A DNA stretch of 64,000 nt from Thalassoroseus pseudoceratinae (GCF_011634775.1 NZ_JAALXT010000001.1:62001-126000); one strand, 5' to 3'. Shown: positions 26,767 to 36,310, numbered from the stretch's first letter. Made by a program: numbers and translations. The notes: a model not told the origin generated them from the sequence alone.

Positions 26767-27892
26767 ATGGCTATGAACCCAGAACTTCGCGATCAAGCTC
26801 AACAGATGATCCAGCGCATTGTGCATCTACGGGACTCTCTTTGACTACGATGCCAAATTGCAGGATGTCGATGAGATCAACCAAAAGATGGCCGCCCCGG
26901 ATTTCTGGGACGATCAGGAACGCGCTCAACAGACCGTCGGACAATTGAGCCGGTTGAACGCCAATGTGAAACCGCTCGGTGAATTGATTCAATCCGCCGA
27001 AGATATCGGTGTGCTCTTGGAGTTCGCGGAGGATGATCCGTCATCCGAGAAAGAGCTTGCCGAAACCGTACCGCAGTTGATGCCCAAACTCGAAGCGGTC
27101 GAGCTGCAAGCGATGATGAGCGATCCCGCGGATGCGTCAAATGCGTTTCTCAAAGTCCAAGCGGGGGAAGGCGGAACCGATGCGTCCGACTGGGCGGAGA
27201 TGTTGCTGCGGATGTATCTGCGATGGGCGGAGCAACGTGGCTTCAAAGTCGAGATGATCGACCGATCCGATGCGGAAGAAGCAGGAATTCGCAACGCGAC
27301 TATCCTCATCAGTGGCGAGTACGCATACGGTTGGCTCAAGGGCGAAAATGGAAATCACCGACTGATTCGCATTAGTCCCTTCGATGCAGCCGGTCGGCGA
27401 CAAACGTCGTTTGCAGCGATCGATGTCACTCCCGAGGTCGACGATAACATTGATATCGATATCGATTGGGACAAAGACGTGCGTGAAGATACGCTGCGTT
27501 CGAGCGGTGCGGGCGGGCAGCACGTGAACAAGACCGAATCGGCCGTGCGGGTCACGCACTTGGAAACCGGTGTGTTCGCGTTATGTCAAAGCGAACGGAG
27601 TCAGCACCAGAACCGAGCCACCGCGCGAAAAATGCTGCTGTCGAAACTCTATCAGTTGGAACTCGAACGCCGACTCGATGAAGTGGCAGCCCGACGGGGA
27701 GAGAAGTCAAAAATCGGTTTTGGCGGCGAAACAACCCGTCACTATGTGCTTCACCCTGAGCAGTACGTCAAGGATGCCCGAACCGGTCACAAGACCGGCC
27801 AACCGGATGCCGTTCTCGATGGCGACCTTGATTCGTTCTTGGAGAGTTATCTCCATTGGAATCTGGGAGACGAAAGCTCGCCAAGTGCTTAG
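26767..27892 (+). CDS. prfB: Peptide chain release factor 2 (programmed +1 frameshift)
   Basis: RF2 releases nascent chains at UGA and UAA. The start is ATG at 26767 ([20 protein letters not shown]). After 25 codons the frame meets CTT TGA C, and the protein continues only if ribosomes slip forward one base, giving join(26767-26841, 26843-27892) and about 374 aa. The post-shift protein begins [16 protein letters not shown]. The stop-codon recognition motif is SPF in [10 protein letters not shown]. The peptidyl-tRNA hydrolysis motif is GGQ in [21 protein letters not shown] start in the shifted frame at 26819 would be TTG without support. It follows the TPR gene by 41 bp and may share its transcript. 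Confidence 0.97.
26839..26845 (+). promoter_or_regulatory. prfB: prfB autoregulatory +1 frameshift site
   Basis: CTT TGA C is the classical RF2 slippery site: when RF2 is scarce the ribosome stalls at UGA and shifts +1 on CUU. In E. coli the stimulating internal Shine-Dalgarno AGGGGG lies three bases before CUU. Here the bases in that place are CTACGGGACTCT, so the complementarity to 16S rRNA is reduced to roughly a CGGGA/GGGA core. Confidence 0.93.
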
Positions 27893-27905
27893 TCGCATTG
27901 AGTCA

Positions 27906-27943
27906 ATCAGGGTGACTCGCTCCGTTAAGCGGGTCACCCTGAT
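27906..27943. terminator. Hairpin between convergent prfB and tlpA-like genes
   Basis: ATCAGGGTGACTCGC pairs with GCGGGTCACCCTGAT around an eight-base loop, with one mismatch. It lies 13 bp after the prfB stop and 13 bp after the stop of the minus-strand thioredoxin-like gene, so it may stop transcripts from both sides. Neither side has a long T-run. Confidence 0.65.
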
Positions 27944-27956
27944 GTCTTTCCGTCGG

Positions 27957-28517
27957 CTATTTCTGGGCCAACGCCCGCTCAATGCCGTCTTCCAAGCTAG
28001 CCGACTCGTCCTTGTTCCAGACGACCGTGCCGTCACGCCCCACGACCCAGACCGTCGGCAGATACTCCGCCTCAAACCCACGAAGTGTGTCGAGGGCACC
28101 GTAGCCGTTGAGCCAGTCGATTCCCGTGGTTTCAAGAAACCCGCGGATCGCTTCAATGCGATCGACATCACGAAACGTCAGCCCGATGAACTTCACACGG
28201 TCTTGGTACTTCCGCTGAAGTTCAATAAGTTCCGGAGCTTCTCGGAAACAGTGAACGCACTCAGGAGACCAAGCGTGGACGACAAGAACCTCGCCGTCGA
28301 GAGATTCAGCCGACGGCGGTTCTCCCTGAATCCAACCGGACGCAACCAGCGGTGGCGTTGGTTTTCCAACATCCAAACCACCAACATTTGATGTGTTTCT
28401 CGCACGCAGCCAAAAGGAGAACCCAACGGCTGCGCCAACCGTCAATATAACCAACACCCAGAAACTCGATCGCGACGGAGGCACCGGTTGCTCGAGCCCA
28501 GTGGTTTCAGAGTTCAT
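27957..28517 (-). CDS. TlpA/ResA-like membrane-anchored thioredoxin-fold protein
   Basis: A 186-aa protein with an N-terminal TM anchor (FWVLVILTVGAAVGFSFWL, residues 19-37) and a periplasmic thioredoxin-like domain. The redox motif is C87-x-x-C90 in HAWSPECVHCFREAP, and the cis-proline region is YLPTVWVVGRDG. Proteins of this kind reduce or oxidise disulfides outside the cytoplasm, for example for cytochrome c maturation, which would fit the many CxxCH proteins of this organism, but that is inference. Its start overlaps the end of the M32 carboxypeptidase gene by 11 bp, so the two are co-transcribed. Confidence 0.88.
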   Translation of the reverse strand: MNSETTGLEQPVPPSRSSFWVLVILTVGAAVGFSFWLRARNTSNVGGLDVGKPTPPLVASGWIQGEPPSAESLDGEVLVVHAWSPECVHCFREAPELIELQRKYQDRVKFIGLTFRDVDRIEAIRGFLETTGIDWLNGYGALDTLRGFEAEYLPTVWVVGRDGTVVWNKDESASLEDGIERALAQK

Positions 28518-30024
28518 ACAATGCCTCGTATTTCGTTTTCAAATGCCGCATGAGTGGTTCGTGCGAGAGCGGTTTGCCGGTCACAACTTCGACCAACTTA
28601 GGAGCCGGAAACTGTCGACCGCGTTGGTGAATCTCACGATTCAGCCACTCTCGTAACGGCGTGAACTCCCCATTGGCAAATTGCGGAGCAAGATCACCAA
28701 GTTGCTCCGTTGCGGATTCGAAGAACTGGGCGGCGTACATATTACCGAGTGCATACGTCGGGAAGTAGCCGAGCAAACCGGCACTCCAATGGATATCTTG
28801 TAGGCAGCCTTCCGAGACACTCCGCGGACGCATTCCGAAAAACCGCTCGAAGGTTTCGTCCCACACGCTTGGCAAATCCGCGGGTGGCAAGTCACCGGAG
28901 AGCAGGGCGGGTTCCAATTCGAATCGCAGCATGATATGCAAATTGTACGTCACTTCATCCGCTTCCACTCGGATGTAGCTTGGTCGAACATCATTGATTG
29001 CAAAGACGAAATCATCGCGTCCGACATTGCTCAGAGCTTCCGGAAAAGCCAGTTTCGCCGGTTCGAAAAAGTGATTCCAGAACGCCGGGCTACGACCAAC
29101 GAAGTTTTCCCACATCCGCGACTGCGATTCGTGGATTCCCAGTGAAACGGATTCCCCCATTGGCAGACCGAACTGGGCTTTGTCCAAACCTTGCTCGTAC
29201 ATTCCATGTCCGGCCTCGTGCAACGTGCCGAAGAATGCTCCGGGGAAATGATGTTCGTCGTAACGGGTCGTCAAGCGACAATCGCCCGGCCCTGTCCCGG
29301 AACAGAACGGGTGAGCCGATTCATCAAGACGGCCATCTTCGAATCGAAATCCAATCTTCGTCGCGGCGTCCACTCCAAATCGGCGTTGAGCCTCAATCGG
29401 GTAACTCCGGGTGATAATGGTTTCGTCCGGTTGTTTCGAGGCGTCGCGAATGGACTGCACCAAGGGCACCAGTTCGTCACGCAACGCCGAAAAGGCCGCC
29501 TGAATTTCCGCCTGCCGACCTCCGGGTTCGTAGGTTTCCAAGAGCGCATCGTAAAGCACACCACTCTCGCTACCGTAGGCTTGAGCTTGCTCGCGTTTCA
29601 ATTTCAGGATGTGCTCGAGAAACGGCAAGAAGTGTGCGTAGTCTTCGTTTTTTCGTGCGATCACCCAATTTTGTTGACCCGCGGATTCCGCTTCCGTGAG
29701 TTCTTCAACGAGCCGACGTGGCAGTTTCGTTGCTCGCTCGTAGTCTCGAAGTGCTTCACGCACATTGGCAACTTGCGGCGAATCGGCATCACCGAGATCG
29801 TCTCGGGACTGCAATTCTTGAAGCAACTCTCCCAGTCGAGGAGCCGTCAACCGCTCATGAGCCAATCCGGACAGCGTGCTCAGTTGCTTGGCACGATGCG
29901 ATGCACCTCCGGGAGGCATCTTGGTGCGTTCATCCCACTCCAAGACCGCGCCACAAGATTGCAGAAGCTTCCCCGCCTGAAGTTCCCGCACCATCTCATT
30001 GTATAATTCGCTGGTTTCTGGCAT
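28507..30024 (-). CDS. M32 family metallocarboxypeptidase (Taq type)
   Basis: A 505-aa cytoplasmic zinc carboxypeptidase that trims C-terminal residues from peptides. The zinc motif HEAGH is at residues 269-273 (H269, E270, H273) in GTLHEAGHGMYEQG, with the downstream ligand Glu expected in GIHESQSRMWENFVG. Other family blocks are DVRPSYIRVEADEVTYNLHI and DIHWSAGLLGYFPTYALGN. Length and lack of signal peptide fit the family. It overlaps the thioredoxin-like gene by 11 bp. It is divergent from the Bcp gene with a 107-bp gap that must hold both promoters. Confidence 0.95.
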   Translation of the reverse strand: MPETSELYNEMVRELQAGKLLQSCGAVLEWDERTKMPPGGASHRAKQLSTLSGLAHERLTAPRLGELLQELQSRDDLGDADSPQVANVREALRDYERATKLPRRLVEELTEAESAGQQNWVIARKNEDYAHFLPFLEHILKLKREQAQAYGSESGVLYDALLETYEPGGRQAEIQAAFSALRDELVPLVQSIRDASKQPDETIITRSYPIEAQRRFGVDAATKIGFRFEDGRLDESAHPFCSGTGPGDCRLTTRYDEHHFPGAFFGTLHEAGHGMYEQGLDKAQFGLPMGESVSLGIHESQSRMWENFVGRSPAFWNHFFEPAKLAFPEALSNVGRDDFVFAINDVRPSYIRVEADEVTYNLHIMLRFELEPALLSGDLPPADLPSVWDETFERFFGMRPRSVSEGCLQDIHWSAGLLGYFPTYALGNMYAAQFFESATEQLGDLAPQFANGEFTPLREWLNREIHQRGRQFPAPKLVEVVTGKPLSHEPLMRHLKTKYEALYEL

Positions 30025-30131
30025 TCGACATCCTCAATCGAGATGGAAAGCATTCGGCTGCGTCTATAAATTGTGACGCAGATGTCTGATCAAATCGTGG
30101 AAACAACCAAGCATTCTAGAAAGTTCACACC

Positions 30132-30608
30132 ATGAGCAACACCCTTCCCGAAGTTGGCAAGCGAGCCCCCGCCTTCACGCTGCCCGCCCACCCCGAGGGC
30201 AAAATCATGCTGAGTAAGCTCAAGGGAAAGAACGTGGTTCTCTACTTTTACCCTCGGGACAACACGCCTGGATGCACCACCGAAGCGTGCGACTTTCGCG
30301 ACCATCTCGCGAGTGTCGAGTCGGACGAAACTGTCGTGCTCGGTGTGAGCACGGATTCTTTGACTTCGCATAAAAAATTCGCCGAGAAATTCGACCTGCC
30401 ATTTCCGCTGCTTTCCGACGAAGACCACAAGATTTGTGAGAAATACGGCGTTTGGGTTGAGAAAAACATGTATGGCAAGAAATCCATGGGGGTGCAGAGA
30501 GCAACTTTCCTCATCGACAAAACCGGCAAAATCGCTGCGATTTGGCCCAAAGTGCGTGTGAAAGGGCATGTGGCCGAAGTTGCGGAGAAACTCGCCGAAC
30601 TTGAGTAA
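30132..30608 (+). CDS. bcp: Thioredoxin-dependent peroxiredoxin, Bcp/PrxQ type
   Basis: A 158-aa peroxidase that reduces hydrogen peroxide and organic hydroperoxides. The active site is PRDNTPGCTTEACDF: C48 is peroxidatic and C53 resolving, the five-residue spacing of atypical two-Cys PrxQ enzymes. The C-terminal GVQRATFLIDKTGKIAAIWP is typical. No signal peptide, so cytoplasmic. It is a single gene, divergent from the M32 gene; the next plus-strand gene is 200 bp downstream. Confidence 0.95.
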   Translation: MSNTLPEVGKRAPAFTLPAHPEGKIMLSKLKGKNVVLYFYPRDNTPGCTTEACDFRDHLASVESDETVVLGVSTDSLTSHKKFAEKFDLPFPLLSDEDHKICEKYGVWVEKNMYGKKSMGVQRATFLIDKTGKIAAIWPKVRVKGHVAEVAEKLAELE

Positions 30609-30809
30609 TCTGGGTAAAATCGGCTACCATCAAATTTGGTTTTCCCCATAAAACCGCTTGTTATTTTGGGGAATTCCTCCACAATTTTTCAGATTCCTAC
30701 GTATTGAACAACGGTGTCGGACCACCCCGGTTAGGATGATCCGCTGGCACTTCCGACACTCCTATCCCCGCCTTCGGCTTACATACTCATTGATTCAGAG
30801 GAGATTGCG

Positions 30810-33452
30810 ATGAGAACACACACAAGGTGGCTCGCTTCCATGGCGTGCGTCGCTGTGACGGCGAGCTTTGTCTTCGCGTCGCAGTTGCACGCTGAAGACG
30901 CCAAGACGGAATCGAAGTTCACCAAGGCCACCAAGGATCTCAAGACCGTGGACGGCATGTTCACGCTCTATCACAACGAGCAAAAACTGCTGGTCCTGAT
31001 TAAGAACAGCGATCTGAAGAAGAATTATTTTGTCGCCACTTCAATTGCCCGCGGGATCAGTAGTGGTTCGCTGCTGGGCGGGTACAGTTGGGGTTTTGGC
31101 GACGATGCGATTTGGACGTTCAAGAAAGTCGGTGACAAACTGCACGTTCTCCGTCGGAATGTTCGGTTCAAAGCCAAAGCTGGGACGCCCGAAGCAGATG
31201 CCGTCAAGCTGGCGTATTCCGACAGCGTGTTGTATTCCTTGCCGATCATCGCTGAGGAAAAAGGCGGCGTACTGGTCGACATGACACGCATCTTCATGAG
31301 TGACGACCAACAAATCGGTTCGTCGCACGGTTTGCGATTCGCTTCGGATCGATCCACATGGGCCAAGCTGAAAGCGTTCCCGAAGAATGTCGAACTGCAA
31401 GTCGCCGCCGTTTACACCGGGAGTCGAAATCTCGAGACCGTCGCCGATCCTCGTGGCGTGCAAATCAATGTTCACTATTCGATCAGCGTACTCCCTGAAA
31501 ACGGATATCACACACGTTTGGCCGACGACCGTGTCGGTTACTTCCTGACGGCCGTCAAAGACTTCTCGCAAAACGATGACGAAGAACACTTCGTGCGATA
31601 CATCAATCGCTGGAAGCTTGAGAAGGCCGCCCCCGACGCGGAACTCTCGCCACCCAAAGAACCGATCGTGTTCTACATCGAAAAGACTGTGCCGATTGAG
31701 CTGCGTCCGTATGTGAAAGCCGGAATTCTGGAGTGGAACAAGGCATTCCGAAAACTTGGCTTCGACGGAGCAATCGAAGTTCGCCAACAACGTGAAGAAG
31801 ACGATTGGGATCCGGAAGACGTTCGCTACAACACCTTCCGCTGGATCACTGCCGAAGCGGGTTTCGCAATGGGACCGAGTCGCGTTAATCCTATGACCGG
31901 GCAAATCCTCGATGCGGATATCATTTTCGACGCAAGTTTTCTCCGCTACTGGACGGAAGACTGGGAAGTGTTCAGCCCGGAACAAGTCGCACGCATCACG
32001 AATGGCGTGTTGCCCACGCAGAAGAATCCGTCATCGCTTCCCGTTCAAGACGGTCGTGGCGGCATTCCGCAGATTCTCCCGGAATCCAAGCGAGCAGAAA
32101 TCGCCGCGAGAGATTGCTCCCTTGGTCACGGTATGCAACAACAAATGGGCTTTGCGGCGACGGCGCTCATCGCAATGCAGAAGGCCGACTCTGAGGGAAA
32201 ACTTCCCGATGAGTTCATCCATCAGGCGTTGAAAGAAGTGGTGATGCACGAAGTTGGTCATACACTCGGCTTGCGACACAACTTCAAAGCTTCAAGCTGG
32301 AAATCCCTGAAAGAGATTAACAGTTTGCCGGTCGACTCGGATCAGCCGACGGTCGCCAGTGTTATGGATTATACGCCTGCGAACATCGCTCCCAAAGGAA
32401 GCAAACAAGGGCCGTACTACACGCCGACGATTGGTCCATACGATGAATGGGCTATCGAATATGGTTACAAAGTCGATGCGAATGATGAAGAACTCAACAA
32501 AATCGCCAGCCGTGGTGCGGAAGATGGCTTGGATTACCTGACGGACGAAGACACCCGTTCGTACGATTCCGATCCACTGACAAACCGATTCGACCTGGGT
32601 GAAAACCCAATTGAATTTGCTCGCGCACGAATGGATCATTCGACGAAGTTGTTGTCGAAGGTCTTGGAGCGTGTCGGCAAAGACGGTGAAGGGTACCAGA
32701 AGGTTCGACAAGCATTCGGGATGCTGTTCAGCGAGTACTGGCGGACGGCCTTGTTTGCCGCGCGTTTCCCGGGCGGACTGTACGTGCATCGCGACCACAA
32801 AGGCGACAAGAACGCTCGCCCACCATTCCAGGTGGTTGAAGCCGCCAAACAGCGTGAGGCGATGAAACTCCTCACCGAAACTACGTTCGGAACTCCGAAG
32901 TACGACCCCGAATTACTGAATCACTTGGCCGCATCACGCTGGAACCACTGGGGAATGAACTTCTCCAGTCGAATTGACTACCCGATTCATGACTACGTCG
33001 AAATGATGCAGTCAAGAATTCTGGGTGAGTTGCTCAGTTCCACAACTCTCAGCCGACTGCATGATGGTGAACTCAAGGTCTCAGCGGACACCGAGGCATA
33101 CACTCTTGCAGAGCACTTGCGAACGCTCTCAGATAGCATCTTCTCGGAGTGGACCACACCGACCGCTGGCGACTACACCGTTCGCAAACCGTATGTTTCG
33201 AGTTTTCGCCGAGGATTGCAGCGAATGGCTCTCAAAGACTTTGCAGCACTGGTCACTCGGGGCTACGGTTATCCCGAAGATGCTCGCGCACTCGCGCGGA
33301 TGCATCTGACAAATCTCGATGCCAAACTGACCGAGTTGCTGAAGAATGACAAGGTAAAACTCGACGATTACTCGCGAGCCCACTTGATGGATAGTCAGCA
33401 GCGAATCCAACAAGTTCTCAAGGCGGGTCTGCAGATGAATTCTATCAACTGA
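30810..33452 (+). CDS. Zinc metalloprotease of the DUF5117/DUF4953 family (metzincin-like)
   Basis: An 880-aa secreted protease. Residues 1-28 are a signal peptide (WLASMACVAVTASFVFASQL). The N-terminal half is DUF5117-like (DLKTVDGMFTLYHNEQKLLV; VRFKAKAGTPEADAVKLAYS). The catalytic centre HEVGHTLGLRH (H480, E481, H484, H490) is the extended HExxHxxGxxH zinc motif, and SVMDYTPAN about 35 residues later is the likely Met-turn. The DUF4953 C-terminal region follows. A strong GAGGAG lies seven bases before the ATG. A T-rich terminator follows the stop, so it is a single-gene unit. These large proteases are common in planctomycetes and Bacteroidetes; targets are unknown. Confidence 0.93.
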   Translation: MRTHTRWLASMACVAVTASFVFASQLHAEDAKTESKFTKATKDLKTVDGMFTLYHNEQKLLVLIKNSDLKKNYFVATSIARGISSGSLLGGYSWGFGDDAIWTFKKVGDKLHVLRRNVRFKAKAGTPEADAVKLAYSDSVLYSLPIIAEEKGGVLVDMTRIFMSDDQQIGSSHGLRFASDRSTWAKLKAFPKNVELQVAAVYTGSRNLETVADPRGVQINVHYSISVLPENGYHTRLADDRVGYFLTAVKDFSQNDDEEHFVRYINRWKLEKAAPDAELSPPKEPIVFYIEKTVPIELRPYVKAGILEWNKAFRKLGFDGAIEVRQQREEDDWDPEDVRYNTFRWITAEAGFAMGPSRVNPMTGQILDADIIFDASFLRYWTEDWEVFSPEQVARITNGVLPTQKNPSSLPVQDGRGGIPQILPESKRAEIAARDCSLGHGMQQQMGFAATALIAMQKADSEGKLPDEFIHQALKEVVMHEVGHTLGLRHNFKASSWKSLKEINSLPVDSDQPTVASVMDYTPANIAPKGSKQGPYYTPTIGPYDEWAIEYGYKVDANDEELNKIASRGAEDGLDYLTDEDTRSYDSDPLTNRFDLGENPIEFARARMDHSTKLLSKVLERVGKDGEGYQKVRQAFGMLFSEYWRTALFAARFPGGLYVHRDHKGDKNARPPFQVVEAAKQREAMKLLTETTFGTPKYDPELLNHLAASRWNHWGMNFSSRIDYPIHDYVEMMQSRILGELLSSTTLSRLHDGELKVSADTEAYTLAEHLRTLSDSIFSEWTTPTAGDYTVRKPYVSSFRRGLQRMALKDFAALVTRGYGYPEDARALARMHLTNLDAKLTELLKNDKVKLDDYSRAHLMDSQQRIQQVLKAGLQMNSIN

Positions 33453-33487
33453 ACCAGCCGTTCCAGTAGTCTGTCGTTCAAACAACG

Positions 33488-33538
33488 CGGACCTGTGAGA
33501 AATTGCCAGCAAGGCGATTTCACACAGGTCCGTTTTTT
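33488..33538 (+). terminator. Intrinsic terminator after the metalloprotease gene
   Basis: CGGACCTGTGAGAAATTGCC pairs with GGCGATTTCACACAGGTCCG (two mismatches) around an AGCAA loop and is followed by TTTTTT. It lies 35 bp after the stop codon. Confidence 0.85.
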
Positions 33539-33669
33539 GATGAGTTGCGTCTCAGTGCAATTTCGAAGTCGAACCTTGAAACCGACGAGTCGCTTACTGC
33601 GTCAGTTGAAGACCGAGGCCGGTTGAGTCTCAAGAAACTGCGTTGCGACAGCGTGCGTGGGTTCCGTTC

Positions 33670-34476
33670 TTATCGTGCAAGGGCGTCGAGCAACAGTTTC
33701 GGTTTGTTGGTGGTAATGGAATCGACTCCCAATTGCACCCACTGACTCGCCTCCGCCACGTCATCCACGGTCCAGACATGAAACTGCCGATCGGCTTCGT
33801 GGATTTCTTGCACGAGTTCCGCGGAAACCGCGTCCAGCTTGTTCTGCGTTCCAATCCCGCTGGCATCAAGTTGCTCGAGCTTTGTTGGAAGAGATTTTGG
33901 GGACGGCTGCCAGCGTCCAATTTTGCGTTTGAACCCGGTCAGCCAATTGATCGTGACGGTCGGAATCTGAGTTCGGATTGCTTTTACCACGTCCTCGTTG
34001 AACGAAATCACGCGGACTTGCTCCAGCGGAAATTGCGTTTCGGTGAGTTGACGCTTTAACACGGGGACGATTTCCGGACCGCATTTGATTTCGATGTAGA
34101 TGAGCTTGCCATCCGGCACTGTTTTGAGAACTTCCTTGAGAGTTGGAATTTTCTCTCCGGCGTATTGCGAGTCCTTCCACTTTCCAACATCGACCGCACG
34201 CAGTTCCGCGAGTGTCGATTGATCGACTTTCAAATTCCGATCGCCCGTTCGTTTCGTTGTTCGGTCATGAATGCAGACGATCTCGCCATCAGCACTGAGA
34301 TAGAAATCGCCTTCGATTCCATCGGCGTTCTGCTTCCACGCCAACTCAAAAGCGGACAACGTATTTTCCGGGGCAGCGTGCGACGCCCCACGGTGAGCAA
34401 TGATCAACGGTCGCTCCGCGAAAGCAGAGTTGCTCATGACGACCATGACAGACATCCAAACAAAAAATTTCCGCAT
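33670..34476 (-). CDS. Glycerophosphodiester phosphodiesterase (GDPD), secreted
   Basis: A 268-aa enzyme hydrolysing glycerophosphodiesters to sn-glycerol-3-phosphate and an alcohol. Signal peptide MRKFFVWMSVMVVMSNSAFA. The TIM-barrel catalytic motifs are all present: AHRGASHAAPENT (H28, R29, E36), GIEGDFYLSADGEIVCIHD (E55, D57, H70), and IYIEIKCG for the third metal-binding acidic residue. The ATG at 34476 has GGAAG two bases upstream and is preferred to the start at 34500. The C-terminal FHVWTVDDVAEASQWVQLGV and SITTNKP close the barrel. It follows the PQQ-type gene in the opposite map order on the same strand with a 36-bp gap, so it may be the second gene's upstream partner in an operon. 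Confidence 0.93.
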   Translation of the reverse strand: MRKFFVWMSVMVVMSNSAFAERPLIIAHRGASHAAPENTLSAFELAWKQNADGIEGDFYLSADGEIVCIHDRTTKRTGDRNLKVDQSTLAELRAVDVGKWKDSQYAGEKIPTLKEVLKTVPDGKLIYIEIKCGPEIVPVLKRQLTETQFPLEQVRVISFNEDVVKAIRTQIPTVTINWLTGFKRKIGRWQPSPKSLPTKLEQLDASGIGTQNKLDAVSAELVQEIHEADRQFHVWTVDDVAEASQWVQLGVDSITTNKPKLLLDALAR

Positions 34477-34512
34477 TCTTCCAACATTCCCCAGAAACAA
34501 AAGGAGTCCAAA

Positions 34513-35784
34513 CTATTTTGAATCGTGACCGATCGCGTAAAGGTATGAGTCGGTCCGCAACAACATGACATCATCGCCAATCGCGGGGCTGGCATTCAGG
34601 AGACCGGAGTCGGTTTCGATGACGTTTCGTGTATGCTCTTTGAAAGTCGGTTCGGCCTTCGCCACGACGACACCAGCATCCCGCGTGGTGATATAGAACC
34701 ACTCGCCCGCACGCACGATCGAGGCATAAATTCGTGCCCGCGTCGGTAACCGTTCGCGATACACAATCTCACCGGTTTTCGCGTCTAGACAGTTCGCGAT
34801 CGCTTTATCACTCGCCCAATAAATCCGCCCGTCGAAGTAAACCGGGCTGGTCACATTCGCTCCCGTGTTGACCCGCCAAAGCCGATGCGTCTCGGTAACA
34901 TCACCGCGTCCACCCAACTTGACGGCGACCGCCCGGTTACTTCGTCCCCCCAGACAATACACGACACCGTCATGGGAAATAGGAACCGGCACGACATAGT
35001 CATCAATGGCTTCGCACGTCCAAAGTTTCTCGCCGGTCTTTGGATCGAACGCGAGAATCTGATCGGTCTGATTCAGCACAACTTCATAACCGCCTCCAGG
35101 AACGGCAGCAACACATGGCGTTGTCCACGATCGAATAATCGAGTCGGCTTTCCAAACAACCTCGCCAGTGGACTTACTCAATGCATAAAGCGTTTGGCTC
35201 TCAATGCTTGCATTGACGAACACAAGGTCCTCAAAGACCACCGGCGAAGACGCTGAACCAAACCCGGCGGTGCCGGTTCCGACCGAAGTCTGCCAAAGCT
35301 TGTTGCCGTCGTAATCGTAGGCGACCACGCCGGAAACGCCAAAGAATGCGTACACGGCCTGACCGTCAGCCGTCGGCGTTCCCGTTGCGAATCCGTGGTC
35401 AACCACGCGATTGGTCACACGTTGAGTCTCGAGGCTGCCAGGGGTGGACCGATCCCAGATCAGCTCACCGGACGACAATCGAAAGCACAAGACATGCAAC
35501 TTGAGATCTTTCTTTCGACCCGGTTTCTCGACCGACTCACCATATCCCGAGTATGCTGTCAAGAAGACCCGATCTCCCTCAATGATGGGACTCGACGAAC
35601 CGCGACCGGGAAGTGCCGTCTTCCAGCGAATATTCTGAGTCGCTGACCACTCGGTAGGAATCTTCGCATCCGCGGCCGTTGCGTTTCCATTCGGCCCTCG
35701 AAATTGAGGCCAGTCCGATGCAATCGCCTTGGACCAATTCAGCATGATCGCAAACAAAATCAAGCAGCATTGATGAAGGTGCAT
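34513..35784 (-). CDS. PQQ-binding-like beta-propeller protein, secreted
   Basis: A 423-aa exported eight-bladed-propeller-type protein. Signal peptide MHLHQCCLILFAIMLNWSKA, then the planctomycete-typical DWPQFRGPNGNATAADAKIP. Blades repeat the pattern G-x-x-Y/V-W-x2; examples are YDYDGNKLWQTSVGTGTAGF, ALSKSTGEVVWKADSIIRSW and AFDPKTGEKLWTCEAIDDYV. It probably does not bind PQQ as a dehydrogenase does; the fold is widely used for scaffolding. The ATG at 35784 is chosen because it starts a signal peptide; a longer open frame to 36012 would overlap the divergent rhodanese gene. GDPD follows it with a 36-bp gap on the same strand. Confidence 0.9.
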   Translation of the reverse strand: MHLHQCCLILFAIMLNWSKAIASDWPQFRGPNGNATAADAKIPTEWSATQNIRWKTALPGRGSSSPIIEGDRVFLTAYSGYGESVEKPGRKKDLKLHVLCFRLSSGELIWDRSTPGSLETQRVTNRVVDHGFATGTPTADGQAVYAFFGVSGVVAYDYDGNKLWQTSVGTGTAGFGSASSPVVFEDLVFVNASIESQTLYALSKSTGEVVWKADSIIRSWTTPCVAAVPGGGYEVVLNQTDQILAFDPKTGEKLWTCEAIDDYVVPVPISHDGVVYCLGGRSNRAVAVKLGGRGDVTETHRLWRVNTGANVTSPVYFDGRIYWASDKAIANCLDAKTGEIVYRERLPTRARIYASIVRAGEWFYITTRDAGVVVAKAEPTFKEHTRNVIETDSGLLNASPAIGDDVMLLRTDSYLYAIGHDSK

Positions 35785-35889
35785 GGTAGAAAGTCCTGAT
35801 TGGCGGGAACTGTGCGAATCCAGATTATTCCAGCGGCTGCCGCAAGAATCTACCATACGGTGAATTCTTAACCATTCCTTAGGATGAAA

Positions 35890-36297
35890 ATGGTCTCGCT
35901 CCGATTTCTTGCTCGTCTCGTTAAAGCGGCTTGTCGCGGGAGTTGGTTCCAAGCGCCGCCCCATACCGAAGATTCGTTGCAAACCGTCTTCCAACACGTT
36001 CAAGCTGGTCACGCGGTGCTTGTCGATGTCCGCGAGTCATCGGAATGGGAGGAATCGACGGTGCCAGGAGCCGAACGAATCCCTCTGAGCCAAATTCTCG
36101 ATGCCCCTTCGTCGCCGAACATCCACGACCTTTTGCCACAGGGGAAGATTGCCTACCTATTCTGCCGAGCGGGTGGACGATGTCGAATGGCGGCACACCA
36201 ACTTCGTGGACACGGTCACGATTTGCGGCCGCTCAAAGAAGGAGCCGAAGCCATCATCGAATTCGTCAAACAGCGGGAACAAGAAGCGAGCCCGTGA
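35890..36297 (+). CDS. Single-domain rhodanese-like protein
   Basis: A protein of about 135 aa with one rhodanese domain. The active-site loop is FCRAGGRCRMAA, with catalytic Cys at residue 92, and DVRESSEWEESTVPGAERIP is the typical first half. Such proteins carry persulfide sulfur to acceptors. AGGA at 35881-35884 lies five bases before the ATG at 35890 and decides that start; an ATG at 35884 two codons earlier overlaps that element. The N-terminal ~25 residues (FLARLVKAACRG) are amphipathic. It is divergent from the PQQ-type gene and convergent with the sigma-54 activator (13 bp between stops). Confidence 0.87.
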   Translation: MVSLRFLARLVKAACRGSWFQAPPHTEDSLQTVFQHVQAGHAVLVDVRESSEWEESTVPGAERIPLSQILDAPSSPNIHDLLPQGKIAYLFCRAGGRCRMAAHQLRGHGHDLRPLKEGAEAIIEFVKQREQEASP

Positions 36298-36310
36298 GCT
36301 TCGCGTGGTC

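Noticed and set aside
26819-26841. TTG at 26819 as start of prfB in the shifted frame
   Set aside because: The leader encodes [14 protein letters not shown] in the zero frame with the RF2 slippery site CTT TGA C, so the frameshift model explains the gene.
30637-30676. Overlapping small inverted repeats after bcp as a terminator
   Set aside because: Stems are only six or seven bases, compete with each other and lack a T-run; support is too weak to annotate.
31041-31985. Minus-strand open frame opposite the metalloprotease
   Set aside because: Antisense shadow without motifs; the plus-strand frame carries signal peptide and the zinc motif.
35785-36012. N-terminal extension of the PQQ-like protein
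   Set aside because: It would precede a perfect signal peptide and overlap the divergent rhodanese gene by about 120 bp.
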